Counted from the stretch's first letter, positions 16,833 through 26,419 are shown. The stretch: 64,000 nt of DNA from Pectinatus haikarae (GCF_030813505.1 NZ_JAUSUE010000008.1); one strand, 5' to 3'. Numbers and translations are program-made. The notes: generated by a model from the sequence alone, not told the origin.

Positions 16833-17188
16833 AGGTACATAACTCCCTTTAGAATAAATATTACTTTATACTAACATAAATTTTAATAAAATGTAATATT
16901 TTTTTGACAAGTGTTTTTTCACTGGCTGCGGATATGCCGATACTTCAGCTTACAATATAGTATATAAATGGAACAGCCGCTTTCTTTTTGAATAGCTGGG
17001 CAGGATATTATTTTGGTAACAATTATTTAAAAGTTTTGTAAAAAATATAAAATTTGTGTAATAATGAAAAAGAATAAAAGAAAAAAAACCTATTAGAATA
17101 AAGGGAAAGCAATGTTTTTTTTGTAATTGGCATGACACTTGCATTATATATTACCAGAATTACAAAATAAAAAAAAGGATGAATGATT
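16833..17188. promoter_or_regulatory. Intergenic region upstream of the galactitol-type PTS operon
   Basis: This is the AT-rich leader of about 350 bases between the hemerythrin gene (minus) and the PTS IIB gene (plus). It contains a sigma-54 promoter (separate entry). The roughly 250 bases upstream of it are the expected place for activator sites, but I could not define a clear dyad for the LevR-type activator. No gene is seen. Confidence 0.5.
17128..17143 (+). promoter_or_regulatory. Sigma-54 (-24/-12) promoter of the PTS operon
   Basis: TGGCATGACACTTGCA matches the RpoN consensus TGGCACG-N4-TTGCW, with GG and GC exactly 12 bases apart (17129 and 17141). It lies about 45 bases before the IIB start. 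The activator at 22710-25583 carries the sigma-54-contact loop GAFTGA, so promoter and activator are in agreement. Confidence 0.88.
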
Positions 17189-17503
17189 ATGAGTAAAAAA
17201 GTAAAAATTCTTTGCTGCTGCGGTGCAGGTATCTGCACATCAAATTATCTGAGGGAAGAAATTGAAGATCGTCTGAAAGAAGAAGGGCTTAGCAAGGATG
17301 TCACCGTTAATTTGTGCAGAGTGACTGATGTAGAAGAAACACTTTCTGGTGGCAGCATAGATTTACTTGTTACCACTGTAGAAATGAAAGGGGATTATTC
17401 TGTACCTATGATTAGGGCATTAGGTATTATGCTCGATGAAGCTGCAGCGAAAAAGGCTTTGGATGAAATAATAGACAACGTGCGCACAATCATGAAGGAA
17501 TGA
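17189..17503 (+). CDS. PTS system, galactitol-type IIB component
   Basis: The 104-residue IIB domain receives phosphate from IIA on a Cys and passes it to the sugar. The phosphoryl-accepting loop is in KILCCCGAGICTSN (about residues 5-18), which is the galactitol/lactose-type IIB P-loop; three Cys in a row make the exact acceptor uncertain, with the one before GAG the best guess. ATG 17189 is preceded by AAAGGATG at the right distance; an earlier ATG at 17183 is too close. It is the first gene after the sigma-54 promoter. Confidence 0.9.
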   Translation: MSKKVKILCCCGAGICTSNYLREEIEDRLKEEGLSKDVTVNLCRVTDVEETLSGGSIDLLVTTVEMKGDYSVPMIRALGIMLDEAAAKKALDEIIDNVRTIMKE

Positions 17504-17536
17504 GATGAATAAATAAAATAGGCAGAGGTGATTAAT

Positions 17537-18811
17537 ATGGATTTTGTGGACAGCATAACAAAAGGATTATCTTTATTCTTTGGTTTTGATTCATCAGTCA
17601 CAATAGTCGGAATAATTCTTATAGTTTCAATACTGGTGCAAGTAGACTTCAAAAAAGCTATTTTGGGAGCTTTAAAGGTGTCAATAGGGCTTACGGGATT
17701 ATTTTTGGTCGTTAATCTCATTCAAACAGCTATGGTTCAGCCTATTCAAAATATCATTTCACTTTATGGAATCAACAAGAGTGTAGTGGATATAGGCTGG
17801 GGCTGTCTGGGATATGCTTTCGGCAATACCTACGGATATTTTGGTGTTCTTGTATTCCTTGTTTTGAATATTTTTCTTGTATCTATACGGTTTACACAGA
17901 CATTATATGTGGATGTATTCAATACATGGCGTGCTATGCTGCTGGGCGGACTGGTCGGTGTGGTCAGCGGCAGTTTCTGGATAGCAACACTGGCTGTTGT
18001 TGTTTTTTTGATAATAGATGTCAAGGCGGCTGATATTGCAGCGCCTTATATTGAAAAAATCAATAATTTTCCTCCGGGGGGATCATGGCCGCACGGAACG
18101 CATTTTTCCTTTCAGGCATGTATAGCTATTCCTCTTGAATGGATATTGAGAAGAATACCTGTAATAAAAGATGCAACATTTAATGCTGAAACAATACAGG
18201 AAAAATTTGGTGTTTTGGGTGAAACGACCGTTATGGGAGCTGTACTTGGCATATTGATCGGTCTTTTCAGCCAGATCGGCATCATGGCTTCTTTGCTTTT
18301 AGGGGTAAAAATGGCAGCTGCATTTCTGCTTCTGCCGAGAATGGCAGCCATTCTTGTTGAAGGCTGGTTTCCTATCATCAAGGCTTCAAGAAAAATATTA
18401 GTAAGCAAAATGCATAGAGATGATGTCAGAATAGCCCTTGACTGTTCTACAGTTATAGGACATTCGGCAGTGGTGCCGACAACACTGATCATGTATCCGC
18501 TGGCCTTGATAATTTCAGTACTTTTGCCGGGCAATCAGATGATCGCATCTGTAAGCTTGATCATTGTCCTCTGGGAAAGTGCGGCTGTTAATGCGATCAC
18601 CGAAGGCAATATTCTGCATAATATTATAATCCTGTCAATTATTGTCGCTTTATTTTGCTGGGGTGCCACATTGATGGCGGGACCGATGACACAGCTGGCA
18701 GGCAGCCTTGGCTATGATGTATCAAAAGGAGCGTTGTCTGCATGGGATGCCACAGGCACACCGGCTTTAGTTATAGTTTATAAATTATTCTCATGGATAT
18801 TTGGTTTTTAA
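17537..18811 (+). CDS. PTS system, galactitol-type IIC permease
   Basis: This is the 424-residue membrane channel of the EII complex, with about ten hydrophobic stretches. It belongs to the galactitol (GatC) family: FGFDSSVTIVGIILI at the N-terminus, WGCLGYAFGNTYGYFG near residue 85, and a conserved central segment GGSWPHGTHFSFQ (about residues 181-193) that probably forms part of the sugar site. The real substrate may be a polyol, a sugar or a sugar acid; family membership does not settle it. The GAGGTG ribosome site and ATG 17537 lie 33 bases after the IIB stop. Confidence 0.88.
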   Translation: MDFVDSITKGLSLFFGFDSSVTIVGIILIVSILVQVDFKKAILGALKVSIGLTGLFLVVNLIQTAMVQPIQNIISLYGINKSVVDIGWGCLGYAFGNTYGYFGVLVFLVLNIFLVSIRFTQTLYVDVFNTWRAMLLGGLVGVVSGSFWIATLAVVVFLIIDVKAADIAAPYIEKINNFPPGGSWPHGTHFSFQACIAIPLEWILRRIPVIKDATFNAETIQEKFGVLGETTVMGAVLGILIGLFSQIGIMASLLLGVKMAAAFLLLPRMAAILVEGWFPIIKASRKILVSKMHRDDVRIALDCSTVIGHSAVVPTTLIMYPLALIISVLLPGNQMIASVSLIIVLWESAAVNAITEGNILHNIIILSIIVALFCWGATLMAGPMTQLAGSLGYDVSKGALSAWDATGTPALVIVYKLFSWIFGF

Positions 18812-18832
18812 ACATTTAAGGGGATGGGGAAT

Positions 18833-19315
18833 ATGGGTAGTGCAAACGAAACAGAACATACATTTTATGATGCAGCAATATTAAGTGAGGCGAAAACAAA
18901 GAGGGATGTTATATCTTTTCTGGCTAAGGATCTGTTTGAAAAGGGATATGTAAACGAAGACTATTGCAAGGCCACACTGGAACGAGAAGATAATTATCCT
19001 ACTGGTCTTGCTACTAAACCGATAGGTATCGCAGTCCCGCATTCCAATCCGGAAAATGTTCTGAAAGAAGCGATCGTTGTAGCCATTATCCCCAAAGCGG
19101 TAAAGTTTGCGGAAATGGGCAACAATGCTTCCCTGATAGACGTTGGTATAGTATTCATGCTGGCGCTGAAGGGAGAAAACAATCATCTGAATTATTTAAA
19201 AAACATTGTTAATTACTTTAAACAGCAGGAAAATGTTCTCAGCTTTCATGCACTGAGATCGAAAACACAAATGAAGTCTATATTGCTGCAGGATATACTG
19301 AAAGTACAGCAATAA
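18833..19315 (+). CDS. PTS system IIA component (Ntr/fructose/galactitol type)
   Basis: The 160-residue IIA domain takes phosphate from HPr on a His. The active-site signature is PIGIAVPHSNPENV, with His near residue 67. The fold is that of the PTS_EIIA_2 family used by galactitol systems. Two ATGs are possible (18824 and 18833); the GGGGA at 18826-18830 favours 18833. It completes the separate IIB-IIC-IIA set, and the first dehydrogenase follows. Confidence 0.88.
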   Translation: MGSANETEHTFYDAAILSEAKTKRDVISFLAKDLFEKGYVNEDYCKATLEREDNYPTGLATKPIGIAVPHSNPENVLKEAIVVAIIPKAVKFAEMGNNASLIDVGIVFMLALKGENNHLNYLKNIVNYFKQQENVLSFHALRSKTQMKSILLQDILKVQQ

Positions 19316-19390
19316 GGCATAATGCATTTGCGGGAGGAAAATCTGTCCGCCTGCATCAGCAGCTTATTAGCGGAAAGGAATTTGCTTAAA

Positions 19391-20419
19391 ATGAAAGTTA
19401 TCGGCATAGGAGATTTACTGATACCTTCACAGTATATAGAAAAAGGCTTTTCCATTTTCAGGGACAGTGGTGCTGAGCTTTCCGTCGTCGATTGGCAGCT
19501 TAAGAATCAGGAAGAATTGCAAAATATAAATCTGCAGATAGAGCAGTACGGCAGCGAAGCTTATTCAGTGCAGGATGAGCTCTTGGAACAGATAAAATAT
19601 GCGGATATTCTCATTACGCAGTTTTGTCCTATTAATAAAAAGGTAATGGATGCCTGTGCAAATCTCAAGGCAATAGGCATTCTGCGCGGCGGCTGCGAAA
19701 ATGTCAATCTGGAAGCGGCATACGAAAAAAATATACTTGTATATAATACGCCGGGCCGAAATTCTTCGGCAGTGGCAGACTTCACTGTAGGGATGCTCAT
19801 TGCTGAATGCCGCAATATTGCCAGAAGCCATGCCAATTTGAAAGAAGACAAATGGGTGCGCGAGTATACCAATAAGGAATATATACCGGATCTGGAAGGC
19901 AGGACAGCAGGTATCATAGGTCTCGGGACAATAGGAAGGAAAGTTGCAAAGCGTTTGCAGGCTTTTGGTATGAAGATATTGGGATATGACCCTTTTTCAA
20001 CGGAGCTTCCTGAATATATAAAAACTGACAGCTTGGAGAATACAGTAAGAAATGCGGATTTCCTTTTGCTGCACAGTCGTATGACGGCAGATACGAAGCA
20101 TATGATAAATGCAGAAATATTGAAGTTAATGAAACCTGCGGCATATCTCATAAATACAGCCCGATCCGGTTTGGTAGACGAAAAAGCCCTGTATGAGGTT
20201 TTGGACAAACGGAAGATAGCGGGAGCTGCTCTGGATGTTTTTGATGAAGAGCCTCTGCCCTGCGGTTACGCACTGGCGGCTCTGCCTAATGTCACAATAA
20301 CACCTCATTTGGCGGGAAGTACGACAGATGCGTTTTTGCATTCACCATATCTACTGGCTCAAGAAATGGCACCTTTTCTCTCAGGAGATGCCACATCTAA
20401 ATATATTATAAACAAATAA
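19391..20419 (+). CDS. D-isomer-specific 2-hydroxyacid dehydrogenase (first of two)
   Basis: This 342-residue NAD(P)-dependent enzyme should oxidise or reduce a D-2-hydroxyacid/2-ketoacid. The nucleotide-binding loop is IIGLGTIGRKVAKRL (near residue 180). The catalytic triad is in TARSGLVDE (Arg), DVFDEEPLP (Glu) and ITPHLAGST (His). Start: ATG 19391 has AAAGGAA 10 bases upstream and gives a length equal to its paralogue at 21354. An in-frame ATG at 19322 would add 23 residues and has no clear ribosome site. Its place after PTS genes suggests it acts on a phosphorylated sugar acid or on a C3 product; this is inference. Confidence 0.85.
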   Translation: MKVIGIGDLLIPSQYIEKGFSIFRDSGAELSVVDWQLKNQEELQNINLQIEQYGSEAYSVQDELLEQIKYADILITQFCPINKKVMDACANLKAIGILRGGCENVNLEAAYEKNILVYNTPGRNSSAVADFTVGMLIAECRNIARSHANLKEDKWVREYTNKEYIPDLEGRTAGIIGLGTIGRKVAKRLQAFGMKILGYDPFSTELPEYIKTDSLENTVRNADFLLLHSRMTADTKHMINAEILKLMKPAAYLINTARSGLVDEKALYEVLDKRKIAGAALDVFDEEPLPCGYALAALPNVTITPHLAGSTTDAFLHSPYLLAQEMAPFLSGDATSKYIINK

Positions 20420-20432
20420 TGGAGGAATATTT

Positions 20433-21317
20433 ATGTCACTGGTAAGTTTAAAGGAAATTCTCAATGATGCCCGCAAGAATAAATATGCTGTGGGAGCATT
20501 TGATGTAAGCAACCTTGAGATGGCAATTGCGGTGGTGGAAGTGGCCGAAGAAAAAAAATCCCCTGTTATTTTGATGGGATTATGCCTGGACCTGCAGGGT
20601 GACAGATTGGATTATTGGATTTACAGCCTGCGAAAAATAGCGCAGAAAGCAGCTGTTCCGGTATGCATACATTTAGATCATGCTACTGATGTAGAATTCA
20701 TCAAAAAATGTGTAAATGCAGGATTTTCATCAGTAATGATTGATGGTTCGATGCTTCCGCTGCAGGAAAATATTGAGAAAACCAAATATGTTGTTGATTA
20801 TGCTCATAAATTTAATGTCAGCGTTGAAGCTGAATTGGGACATGTGGGCGACGGGATAGTGGGAAACAGCGAAATCGGCGCACCCAAAAAGGATACATTT
20901 GATAAACCAGAAGATTCACTGACTCGGCCGGATGAACTTAAGCATTTTATTGATTCTACCGGAGTCGATTGTATAGCAGTCGCTGTCGGAACAGCACATG
21001 GTATATATGTATATGAACCTAAAATTCATTTTGACAGATTGAAGACGTTAAATGAAATATCCGCGGTACCTATGGTGATGCACGGTGGTTCAGGCACACC
21101 GGCTGATTTGATAAAAAAATCGGTGCAGAATGGGATATGCAAGCTGAATATATTTTCAGAAATGCTAACAGCCTTTTACGGTACAATGAAGGATGAGCTC
21201 AACAGTGCAAAACATCTGGCTATCTGGCCTCATAATGCCAATGAAAAACCTTTGGCGGCTTTGAAAGAAGTGGTCGCTGCGAAGATTGATCTGGTTGGTT
21301 CTGAAAATAAAGCATGA
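20433..21317 (+). CDS. Class II (zinc) ketose-bisphosphate aldolase family protein
   Basis: This 294-residue protein is like KbaY/GatY/FbaA, which cleave tagatose- or fructose-1,6-bisphosphate to two trioses. Zinc ligands and active-site residues are visible in CIHLDHATD (His, Asp near residues 81-84), AELGHVGDG, AVGTAHGIY (His) and VMHGGSGTP (His). A GGAGG site precedes the ATG. No matching phosphofructokinase/tagatokinase gene is present in the operon, so the usual galactitol route (Gat PTS, GatD, PfkB, GatY) is incomplete. Instead it is flanked by two 2-hydroxyacid dehydrogenases, pointing to a different substrate. Confidence 0.85.
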   Translation: MSLVSLKEILNDARKNKYAVGAFDVSNLEMAIAVVEVAEEKKSPVILMGLCLDLQGDRLDYWIYSLRKIAQKAAVPVCIHLDHATDVEFIKKCVNAGFSSVMIDGSMLPLQENIEKTKYVVDYAHKFNVSVEAELGHVGDGIVGNSEIGAPKKDTFDKPEDSLTRPDELKHFIDSTGVDCIAVAVGTAHGIYVYEPKIHFDRLKTLNEISAVPMVMHGGSGTPADLIKKSVQNGICKLNIFSEMLTAFYGTMKDELNSAKHLAIWPHNANEKPLAALKEVVAAKIDLVGSENKA

Positions 21318-21353
21318 ATGTATAAGCAATAAAATAATCTGGGAGAGATAAAA

Positions 21354-22394
21354 ATGGCAAAAACAAAAATTCTCTGTGTGGCAGACGGCGGTATCACAAA
21401 AAATCTTATGGAACAAATGCATGAATTGGAAAAATATGATGCAGAAGTAACAATAATAGAGGACAAGGACATGTATGCGATGGGACCGATAACCGATCGT
21501 ATGCTTTTAATAGAACACGGTGGTGTTGATGCGGCGCCAATTTGTCAGGAACTGCTTGAAAATTGCTCAGATAAGGATATTCTCGTAGTACATGTGGCTT
21601 CTATAAATAAAGAAATAATAAATGCCTGTAAAAATTTGAAGGTTGCAGCCGTATTGCGCGGTGGTTACGAAAATGCGGATATTGCGGCTTTGACAGAAAA
21701 AAATATAAAACTCATAAATGCTCCCTGGCGCAGTGCAAATGCAGTCGCCGATTTTACGGTAGGTATGATGATAGCGGAAAATAAAAATATCGCCCGCAGC
21801 CATAAACTTATATTCGAAGGCAAGTGGTGTAAAAAATATGCAAATCAAGAATATATACATGATATGCGTACGATGACGGCAGGTATTGTCGGTTTTGGTT
21901 ATATAGGTCAGAGAGTAGCAGAAAGGCTGCAGGGATTTGGTACAAAAGTCATTGTGTACGATCCTTATATTGATAAGAGTAAGTTTGCCGGCACTGATGT
22001 AAAGTTTGTGGAACTTGATGAATTACTGGCATCGGCAGATTTCGTAAGTGTACACTTACGTCTTTCAGAAAAAACACAGCATTTCATAGGGACTGACGAA
22101 CTGGCAAAAATGAAAGAGACAGCGTATCTCATTAATACAGCCAGATCAGGACTTGTAGATACTGATGCATTAGTAAACGCACTAAAAAACAAGACTATAG
22201 GCGGAGCAGCAATAGATGTTTATGATGAAGAACCGCTGCCCAAGGATCATCCTTATCTGCAGCTGGACAATATCACGCTTACCTCTCATCTGGCAGGTAC
22301 ATCGTGTGACACTATGCGGAATTCCGTTGAAATTGGCGTAGAGGATCTCAAGTTATACCTGACTGGAAAGAAAATGCTCAATGTACGTAATTGA
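21354..22394 (+). CDS. D-isomer-specific 2-hydroxyacid dehydrogenase (second of two)
   Basis: This 346-residue paralogue of the 19391 gene shares blocks such as NLKVAAVLRGG/NLKAIGILRGG, AVADFTVGM and INTARSGLVD. It has the Rossmann loop IVGFGYIGQRVAERL and the catalytic Arg (TARSGLVD), Glu (DVYDEEPLP) and His (LTSHLAGTS). The two differ in the N-terminal substrate domain, so they may take different acids or act at different steps. A GGGAGAG ribosome site precedes the ATG. It is the last gene of the sigma-54 operon, before a terminator at 22505. Confidence 0.88.
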   Translation: MAKTKILCVADGGITKNLMEQMHELEKYDAEVTIIEDKDMYAMGPITDRMLLIEHGGVDAAPICQELLENCSDKDILVVHVASINKEIINACKNLKVAAVLRGGYENADIAALTEKNIKLINAPWRSANAVADFTVGMMIAENKNIARSHKLIFEGKWCKKYANQEYIHDMRTMTAGIVGFGYIGQRVAERLQGFGTKVIVYDPYIDKSKFAGTDVKFVELDELLASADFVSVHLRLSEKTQHFIGTDELAKMKETAYLINTARSGLVDTDALVNALKNKTIGGAAIDVYDEEPLPKDHPYLQLDNITLTSHLAGTSCDTMRNSVEIGVEDLKLYLTGKKMLNVRN

Positions 22395-22709
22395 TTGACA
22401 TTGCACCGCGGGCAGATTGACTGTGACGTCAGCTGCCCGGCAGTGAAAACTGCAAGAGTTGCCGCCCGCAACATAACCCCCATTTTTAATTGAGTAACTG
22501 AGTGAAAAGACAAGGCGTATCAGTCAATAATATACTGCCTTGTCTTTTCTGCTAAATAAATTTGTATATTGTGTACTTTTTTTACCGGCTGCTGTAATAT
22601 TATATAGCTTAGTTCTATTTTTATGGGCACTGAAAAATAACAATAAAATTATTTAAAAGGCATATAACAGAAAAATAGGAATAATAAATTAATAAAAAGG
22701 AGGTATATT
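22395..22709. other. Intergenic region with a GC-rich hairpin, a terminator and the activator leader
   Basis: The first part holds a hairpin CGGGCAG (22409-22415)/CTGCCCG (22433-22439) with a 17-base loop, of unknown role. Then comes a clear terminator at 22505-22548. The last 160 bases are very AT-rich and should hold the promoter of the LevR-type gene; I see no convincing -35/-10 pair. It ends in AAAGGAGGT before the GTG start. Confidence 0.5.
22505..22548. terminator. Terminator of the galactitol-type PTS operon
   Basis: AAAAGACAAGGC (22505-22516) pairs perfectly with GCCTTGTCTTTT (22537-22548) around a 20-base loop. The T-run at the end makes it an intrinsic terminator. Confidence 0.82.
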
Positions 22710-25583
22710 GTGACTGATAATTTGAGAGATAAACTGGCAGCTATGATCAATACCGAAAATAAAAAAAATCCGCTTACGGATGAACAGCTGGCAGAACAGC
22801 TGGATGTTCTGCGAGAAACAGTCACAGGAATAAGAAAAGAACTTGATATACCAAATTCACGTACAAGAAAAAAAGAAATTGTCAAAGCGGCTGTAAGTAA
22901 AATAAAAGAAAAAGACCCTGATATAAGTATAGGAAATCTTGTCAGCGGACTGGAAAAAGAAGGAATCTGCATATCAAGGACATATATAAATGATCTTATG
23001 AATGAAGAAAAAAATGGCAGTGTTGAGGAACAAGATAATAGTGAAAAGAAAAAAGAAAATGATATTTTTTCAAAATTGATAGGCTATAATGGGAGTCTGC
23101 TAAAAAATATTAAACAGGGACAGGCGGCTATTTTATATCCGCCTTTTGGACTGCCCACGCTCATTATCGGTGAAAGCGGCACAGGAAAAACATTATTTGC
23201 CGAATATATGTATAAATATGCTGTTAAACAAAAGGTTTTAAAGAATGACGCGCCATTCATACTGCTCAATTGTGCAGATTATAGTGATAATCCGCAGCTG
23301 TTGGTATCTATATTGTATGGTTATCAAAAAGGCGCATTTACAGGGGCTGATAAGGATACAGAGGGACTTGTGGAAAAAGCTGATAATGGTATGCTTTTTC
23401 TGGATGAAATACATCGTCTTCCGCCGAAAGGGCAGGAAATGCTGTTTTCCATTTTGGACAGAGGAAAGTTCAGGCGTTTGGGAGACATAAATACTGAAAG
23501 GACAGTGCATATATATTTTATAGGGGCGACCACAGAAAATATAGAGTCATCGCTTTTACTGACATTCAGGAGAAGAATACCGATGCTTATCGAACTGCCC
23601 CGCTTGGAGGATCGATCTCTGAATGAAAAAGTGAAATTGATACACGGTTTTTTTCAGCAGGAAGCTAACAGAACAAATTATAAAATTCTGGTCAATGCAA
23701 AAATTATGGAAGCATTTGCTTTTAAAAAATATTCGGGAAATATTGGACAGCTGAAAAGTGAAATACAGGTGACATGTGCGAATGCATATGTAGATAAAAT
23801 AAATAATAAAAGAGAAGAAATATATATAGGTTTCAATGAAATTTTATATCAAAAATTTTTTTATGACATAGATACTCAGAAAAATAATATGAGATTCAAC
23901 GATGCTTTGTTTATACCGAACAGTGATGAAGCCGAGGATTCGCTGCTGATGGTAAAAAATCAATATTCTCTGCCGGAAGATATATATGAAACTATAGAAA
24001 ATAAGTATTATGAACTTAAAAATGCCAGTATTTCTGCGGATAAAACAGAAGAAATAATATGGAATTTCTTGTTGAGTTATTTTGATAAAATACGGCTTGA
24101 TGCCCAGAATAGGAATATATCTTCGCTTGACGAACTCAAATACCTTTTAGACGGTTCAATAATTCAGCTGTTAAAAGAGTTTGTGACTTTAATGAGAGCT
24201 GACCGGCCTGAAAGGCAGATAAACGAAAAGGTATTGATATATTTGGCAATACATTTGGAGGAAGCTGTAAAGCGAATAAAATTCAAGCAGGAAATAATGA
24301 ATCCTAATCTCCTTTATATTAAAGCAAATTTTGCTGACGAATTTAAATTGGCCGGACAGCTGGCACAAAAACTGTCAGAAAAGAAAAAGATAGAGATACC
24401 GGAAGGCGAGATAGGATTTATTGCCATTTATATACATGAATTGATGAAGCCGCCTGCCAAAAAAAACCGCATTGCTATTATCACCATTTCACACGGAAAA
24501 GTGGCTACCGAGATGGTCAGTGTAGTGAAGAAAATGCTCAGTGTGGACTTCCCGATAGCGATAGATATGCCCCTTGATATAAATCCTGTAAAAATCTTTG
24601 AGCAGGTCGTCGAATTGGCAAAATCTCTCAGTGCAGAGGAGGGAATACTATTTTTTGTCGACATGGGATCGCTGGTCAGTATAGGTGAAATTGTACACAG
24701 CAGGACCGGTATGCAGACACGAACTATTGATAGAGTAGATCTTGTTTCTGTTCTGGAAGCGGTACGCAAAGCGGATGCTTCCGATGAATCATTGGATAAT
24801 ATATATTATGATATCATAAACTCGAAACATAATTATTCTTTAGTGACAGTGGAAAACTCTGATAAACCGCCGGCTCTTATATGCATGTGCCTGACAGGGC
24901 ATGGAGTAGCCTTGAAAATAAAGGATATACTGATCAAATATTATGTGGGCGTAAAAATAATTCCTCTGAGTATAATGGATGATAATGTAAAGGCAAAAAT
25001 AGATAATTTGCGCCAGCAGTATAACCTTCTGGCCATTGTCGGGACCATCAATCCCAAAATCGAAGGATTGAATTTTATACCTTATGACAACAATTTCACC
25101 AAAGATAAACGAATGTTTCTCGATTATCTGCTGAAGGAAAATGGCGGAGGTATAGCACATACGATGATCAGAGAAGAGCTTGTTCTTGTTGGCTTGGAAT
25201 GTGCAGACAAGAAAGAAGTAATCGAAACAATGGGAAAACTTTTGTGCAATGAGGGATTTGTGAAATTTGAATATATAAATTCAGTGCTTGGGCGCGAGGA
25301 TATGAACAGTACTTATTTCAGAAACTGCGTAGCGCTGCCGCATGGACTGCCGTCATTTGTGAATAAATCAGTTATAATTTTTGCCAGACTGAAAAAAGCA
25401 ATACCTTGGGACAAAAATGGCAATGAGGCACAGCTGATATGTATGCCTGCGGTAAAGAGTGAAGATGTGGCTGCAATAAATAATCTTTTCAAGATTCTTA
25501 AACAGAAAGAAAAAGTTGAAAAACTGATATCCGCACAACAACAGACGGAGTTTGTTGAAATAATCAGGAGCGCCTATGAATAA
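22710..25583 (+). CDS. LevR/ManR-type sigma-54 activator with PTS regulatory domains
   Basis: This 957-residue activator should turn on the sigma-54 PTS operon just upstream. Domains in order: an N-terminal helix-turn-helix region (1-110); an AAA+ ATPase with Walker A GESGTGKT near residue 154, sigma-54-contact loop GAFTGA near 208, and Walker B-like MLFLDEIHRLP; a PRD domain (about 430-560); a mannose-type IIA-like domain with IITISHGKVATEM (His near 592); a IIB-like region with ICMCLTGHG near 720; and a C-terminal Ntr-type IIA domain with VALPHGLPS (His near 877). The His residues would be phosphorylated by HPr or EIIB, reporting sugar transport and carbon status. GTG start with a perfect AAAGGAGGT site. 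Confidence 0.92.
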   Translation: MTDNLRDKLAAMINTENKKNPLTDEQLAEQLDVLRETVTGIRKELDIPNSRTRKKEIVKAAVSKIKEKDPDISIGNLVSGLEKEGICISRTYINDLMNEEKNGSVEEQDNSEKKKENDIFSKLIGYNGSLLKNIKQGQAAILYPPFGLPTLIIGESGTGKTLFAEYMYKYAVKQKVLKNDAPFILLNCADYSDNPQLLVSILYGYQKGAFTGADKDTEGLVEKADNGMLFLDEIHRLPPKGQEMLFSILDRGKFRRLGDINTERTVHIYFIGATTENIESSLLLTFRRRIPMLIELPRLEDRSLNEKVKLIHGFFQQEANRTNYKILVNAKIMEAFAFKKYSGNIGQLKSEIQVTCANAYVDKINNKREEIYIGFNEILYQKFFYDIDTQKNNMRFNDALFIPNSDEAEDSLLMVKNQYSLPEDIYETIENKYYELKNASISADKTEEIIWNFLLSYFDKIRLDAQNRNISSLDELKYLLDGSIIQLLKEFVTLMRADRPERQINEKVLIYLAIHLEEAVKRIKFKQEIMNPNLLYIKANFADEFKLAGQLAQKLSEKKKIEIPEGEIGFIAIYIHELMKPPAKKNRIAIITISHGKVATEMVSVVKKMLSVDFPIAIDMPLDINPVKIFEQVVELAKSLSAEEGILFFVDMGSLVSIGEIVHSRTGMQTRTIDRVDLVSVLEAVRKADASDESLDNIYYDIINSKHNYSLVTVENSDKPPALICMCLTGHGVALKIKDILIKYYVGVKIIPLSIMDDNVKAKIDNLRQQYNLLAIVGTINPKIEGLNFIPYDNNFTKDKRMFLDYLLKENGGGIAHTMIREELVLVGLECADKKEVIETMGKLLCNEGFVKFEYINSVLGREDMNSTYFRNCVALPHGLPSFVNKSVIIFARLKKAIPWDKNGNEAQLICMPAVKSEDVAAINNLFKILKQKEKVEKLISAQQQTEFVEIIRSAYE

Positions 25584-25618
25584 CAAGATTTTCGAATAGA
25601 AGCAAACAGGAGTAATAT

Positions 25619-26419
25619 ATGGACATAAAATTGATCGTCAGCGATTTGGACGGGACTCTTTTGAACAGCAAAAAATTAGTCAGCGGAACAAGTATAGAAA
25701 TTATGGAAGAAGCCGCAGAGAAAGATGTAGATGTATCAATAGCTACGGGACGGATGCATACCTGTGCAGCATTTTTCGGCAGGATAATTAACAGCAGAGT
25801 ACCGGTTATATCATGCAACGGCGGCATGATACGCACTGCTGATACAAATGAGCTGGTTTATGAGAAATATATAGATGATGCTGTAGCTGAAGAGATTTTG
25901 GCTTTCCTTTTTGAAAATGGAGTATATTGCAGCTGGTATATAGGTGTGGAAAATTTTGCACCGTATTTTTCGTGGAAAATGTTTCCTGACTATACTACGG
26001 TCAAAACACTCGATTTTATAGAAACAGGTAAGAATTATAAAAAATATGCCCATAAAGTAACACAATTTATACTGCGGGACAATAAAAAACTGCAAGCTGA
26101 TATATTGAAGAGAATGGATGCTAAATTCGGCAGATATGTGTCATTTCAGCAAAATACAGGATATACCATTGATATTACGCCTCAAAATACTAATAAAGCG
26201 ACAGGATTGAAGCTGCTGGCAGAATATCTGCACCTCAGACGGGAAGAGATAATGGTACTGGGGGACGGTGATAATGATCTGCCGATGTTTGCTTATGCAG
26301 GCACGTCTGTTGCTATGGCAAATGCGAAGGAACAAGTCAAAAAAAGAGCAACATTTGTGACAGCCGATTGTGACAGCGATGGAGTGTCTGATGCAATAAG
26401 AAAAGTATTGAATATATAA
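25619..26419 (+). CDS. Cof-type HAD-superfamily phosphatase
   Basis: The 266-residue protein has HAD motif I (VSDLDGTLLNS, nucleophile Asp near residue 9), motif II (SIATGRM), motif III Lys region (NKATGLKLL) and motif IV (LGDGDNDLPMF), with the C2B cap typical of Cof/YidA proteins. These act on sugar phosphates or related small molecules. It lies 35 bases after the activator gene with its own CAGGAG site, so it is likely co-transcribed. A role in removing phosphate from an intermediate of the adjacent PTS pathway is possible but not shown. Confidence 0.88.
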   Translation: MDIKLIVSDLDGTLLNSKKLVSGTSIEIMEEAAEKDVDVSIATGRMHTCAAFFGRIINSRVPVISCNGGMIRTADTNELVYEKYIDDAVAEEILAFLFENGVYCSWYIGVENFAPYFSWKMFPDYTTVKTLDFIETGKNYKKYAHKVTQFILRDNKKLQADILKRMDAKFGRYVSFQQNTGYTIDITPQNTNKATGLKLLAEYLHLRREEIMVLGDGDNDLPMFAYAGTSVAMANAKEQVKKRATFVTADCDSDGVSDAIRKVLNI

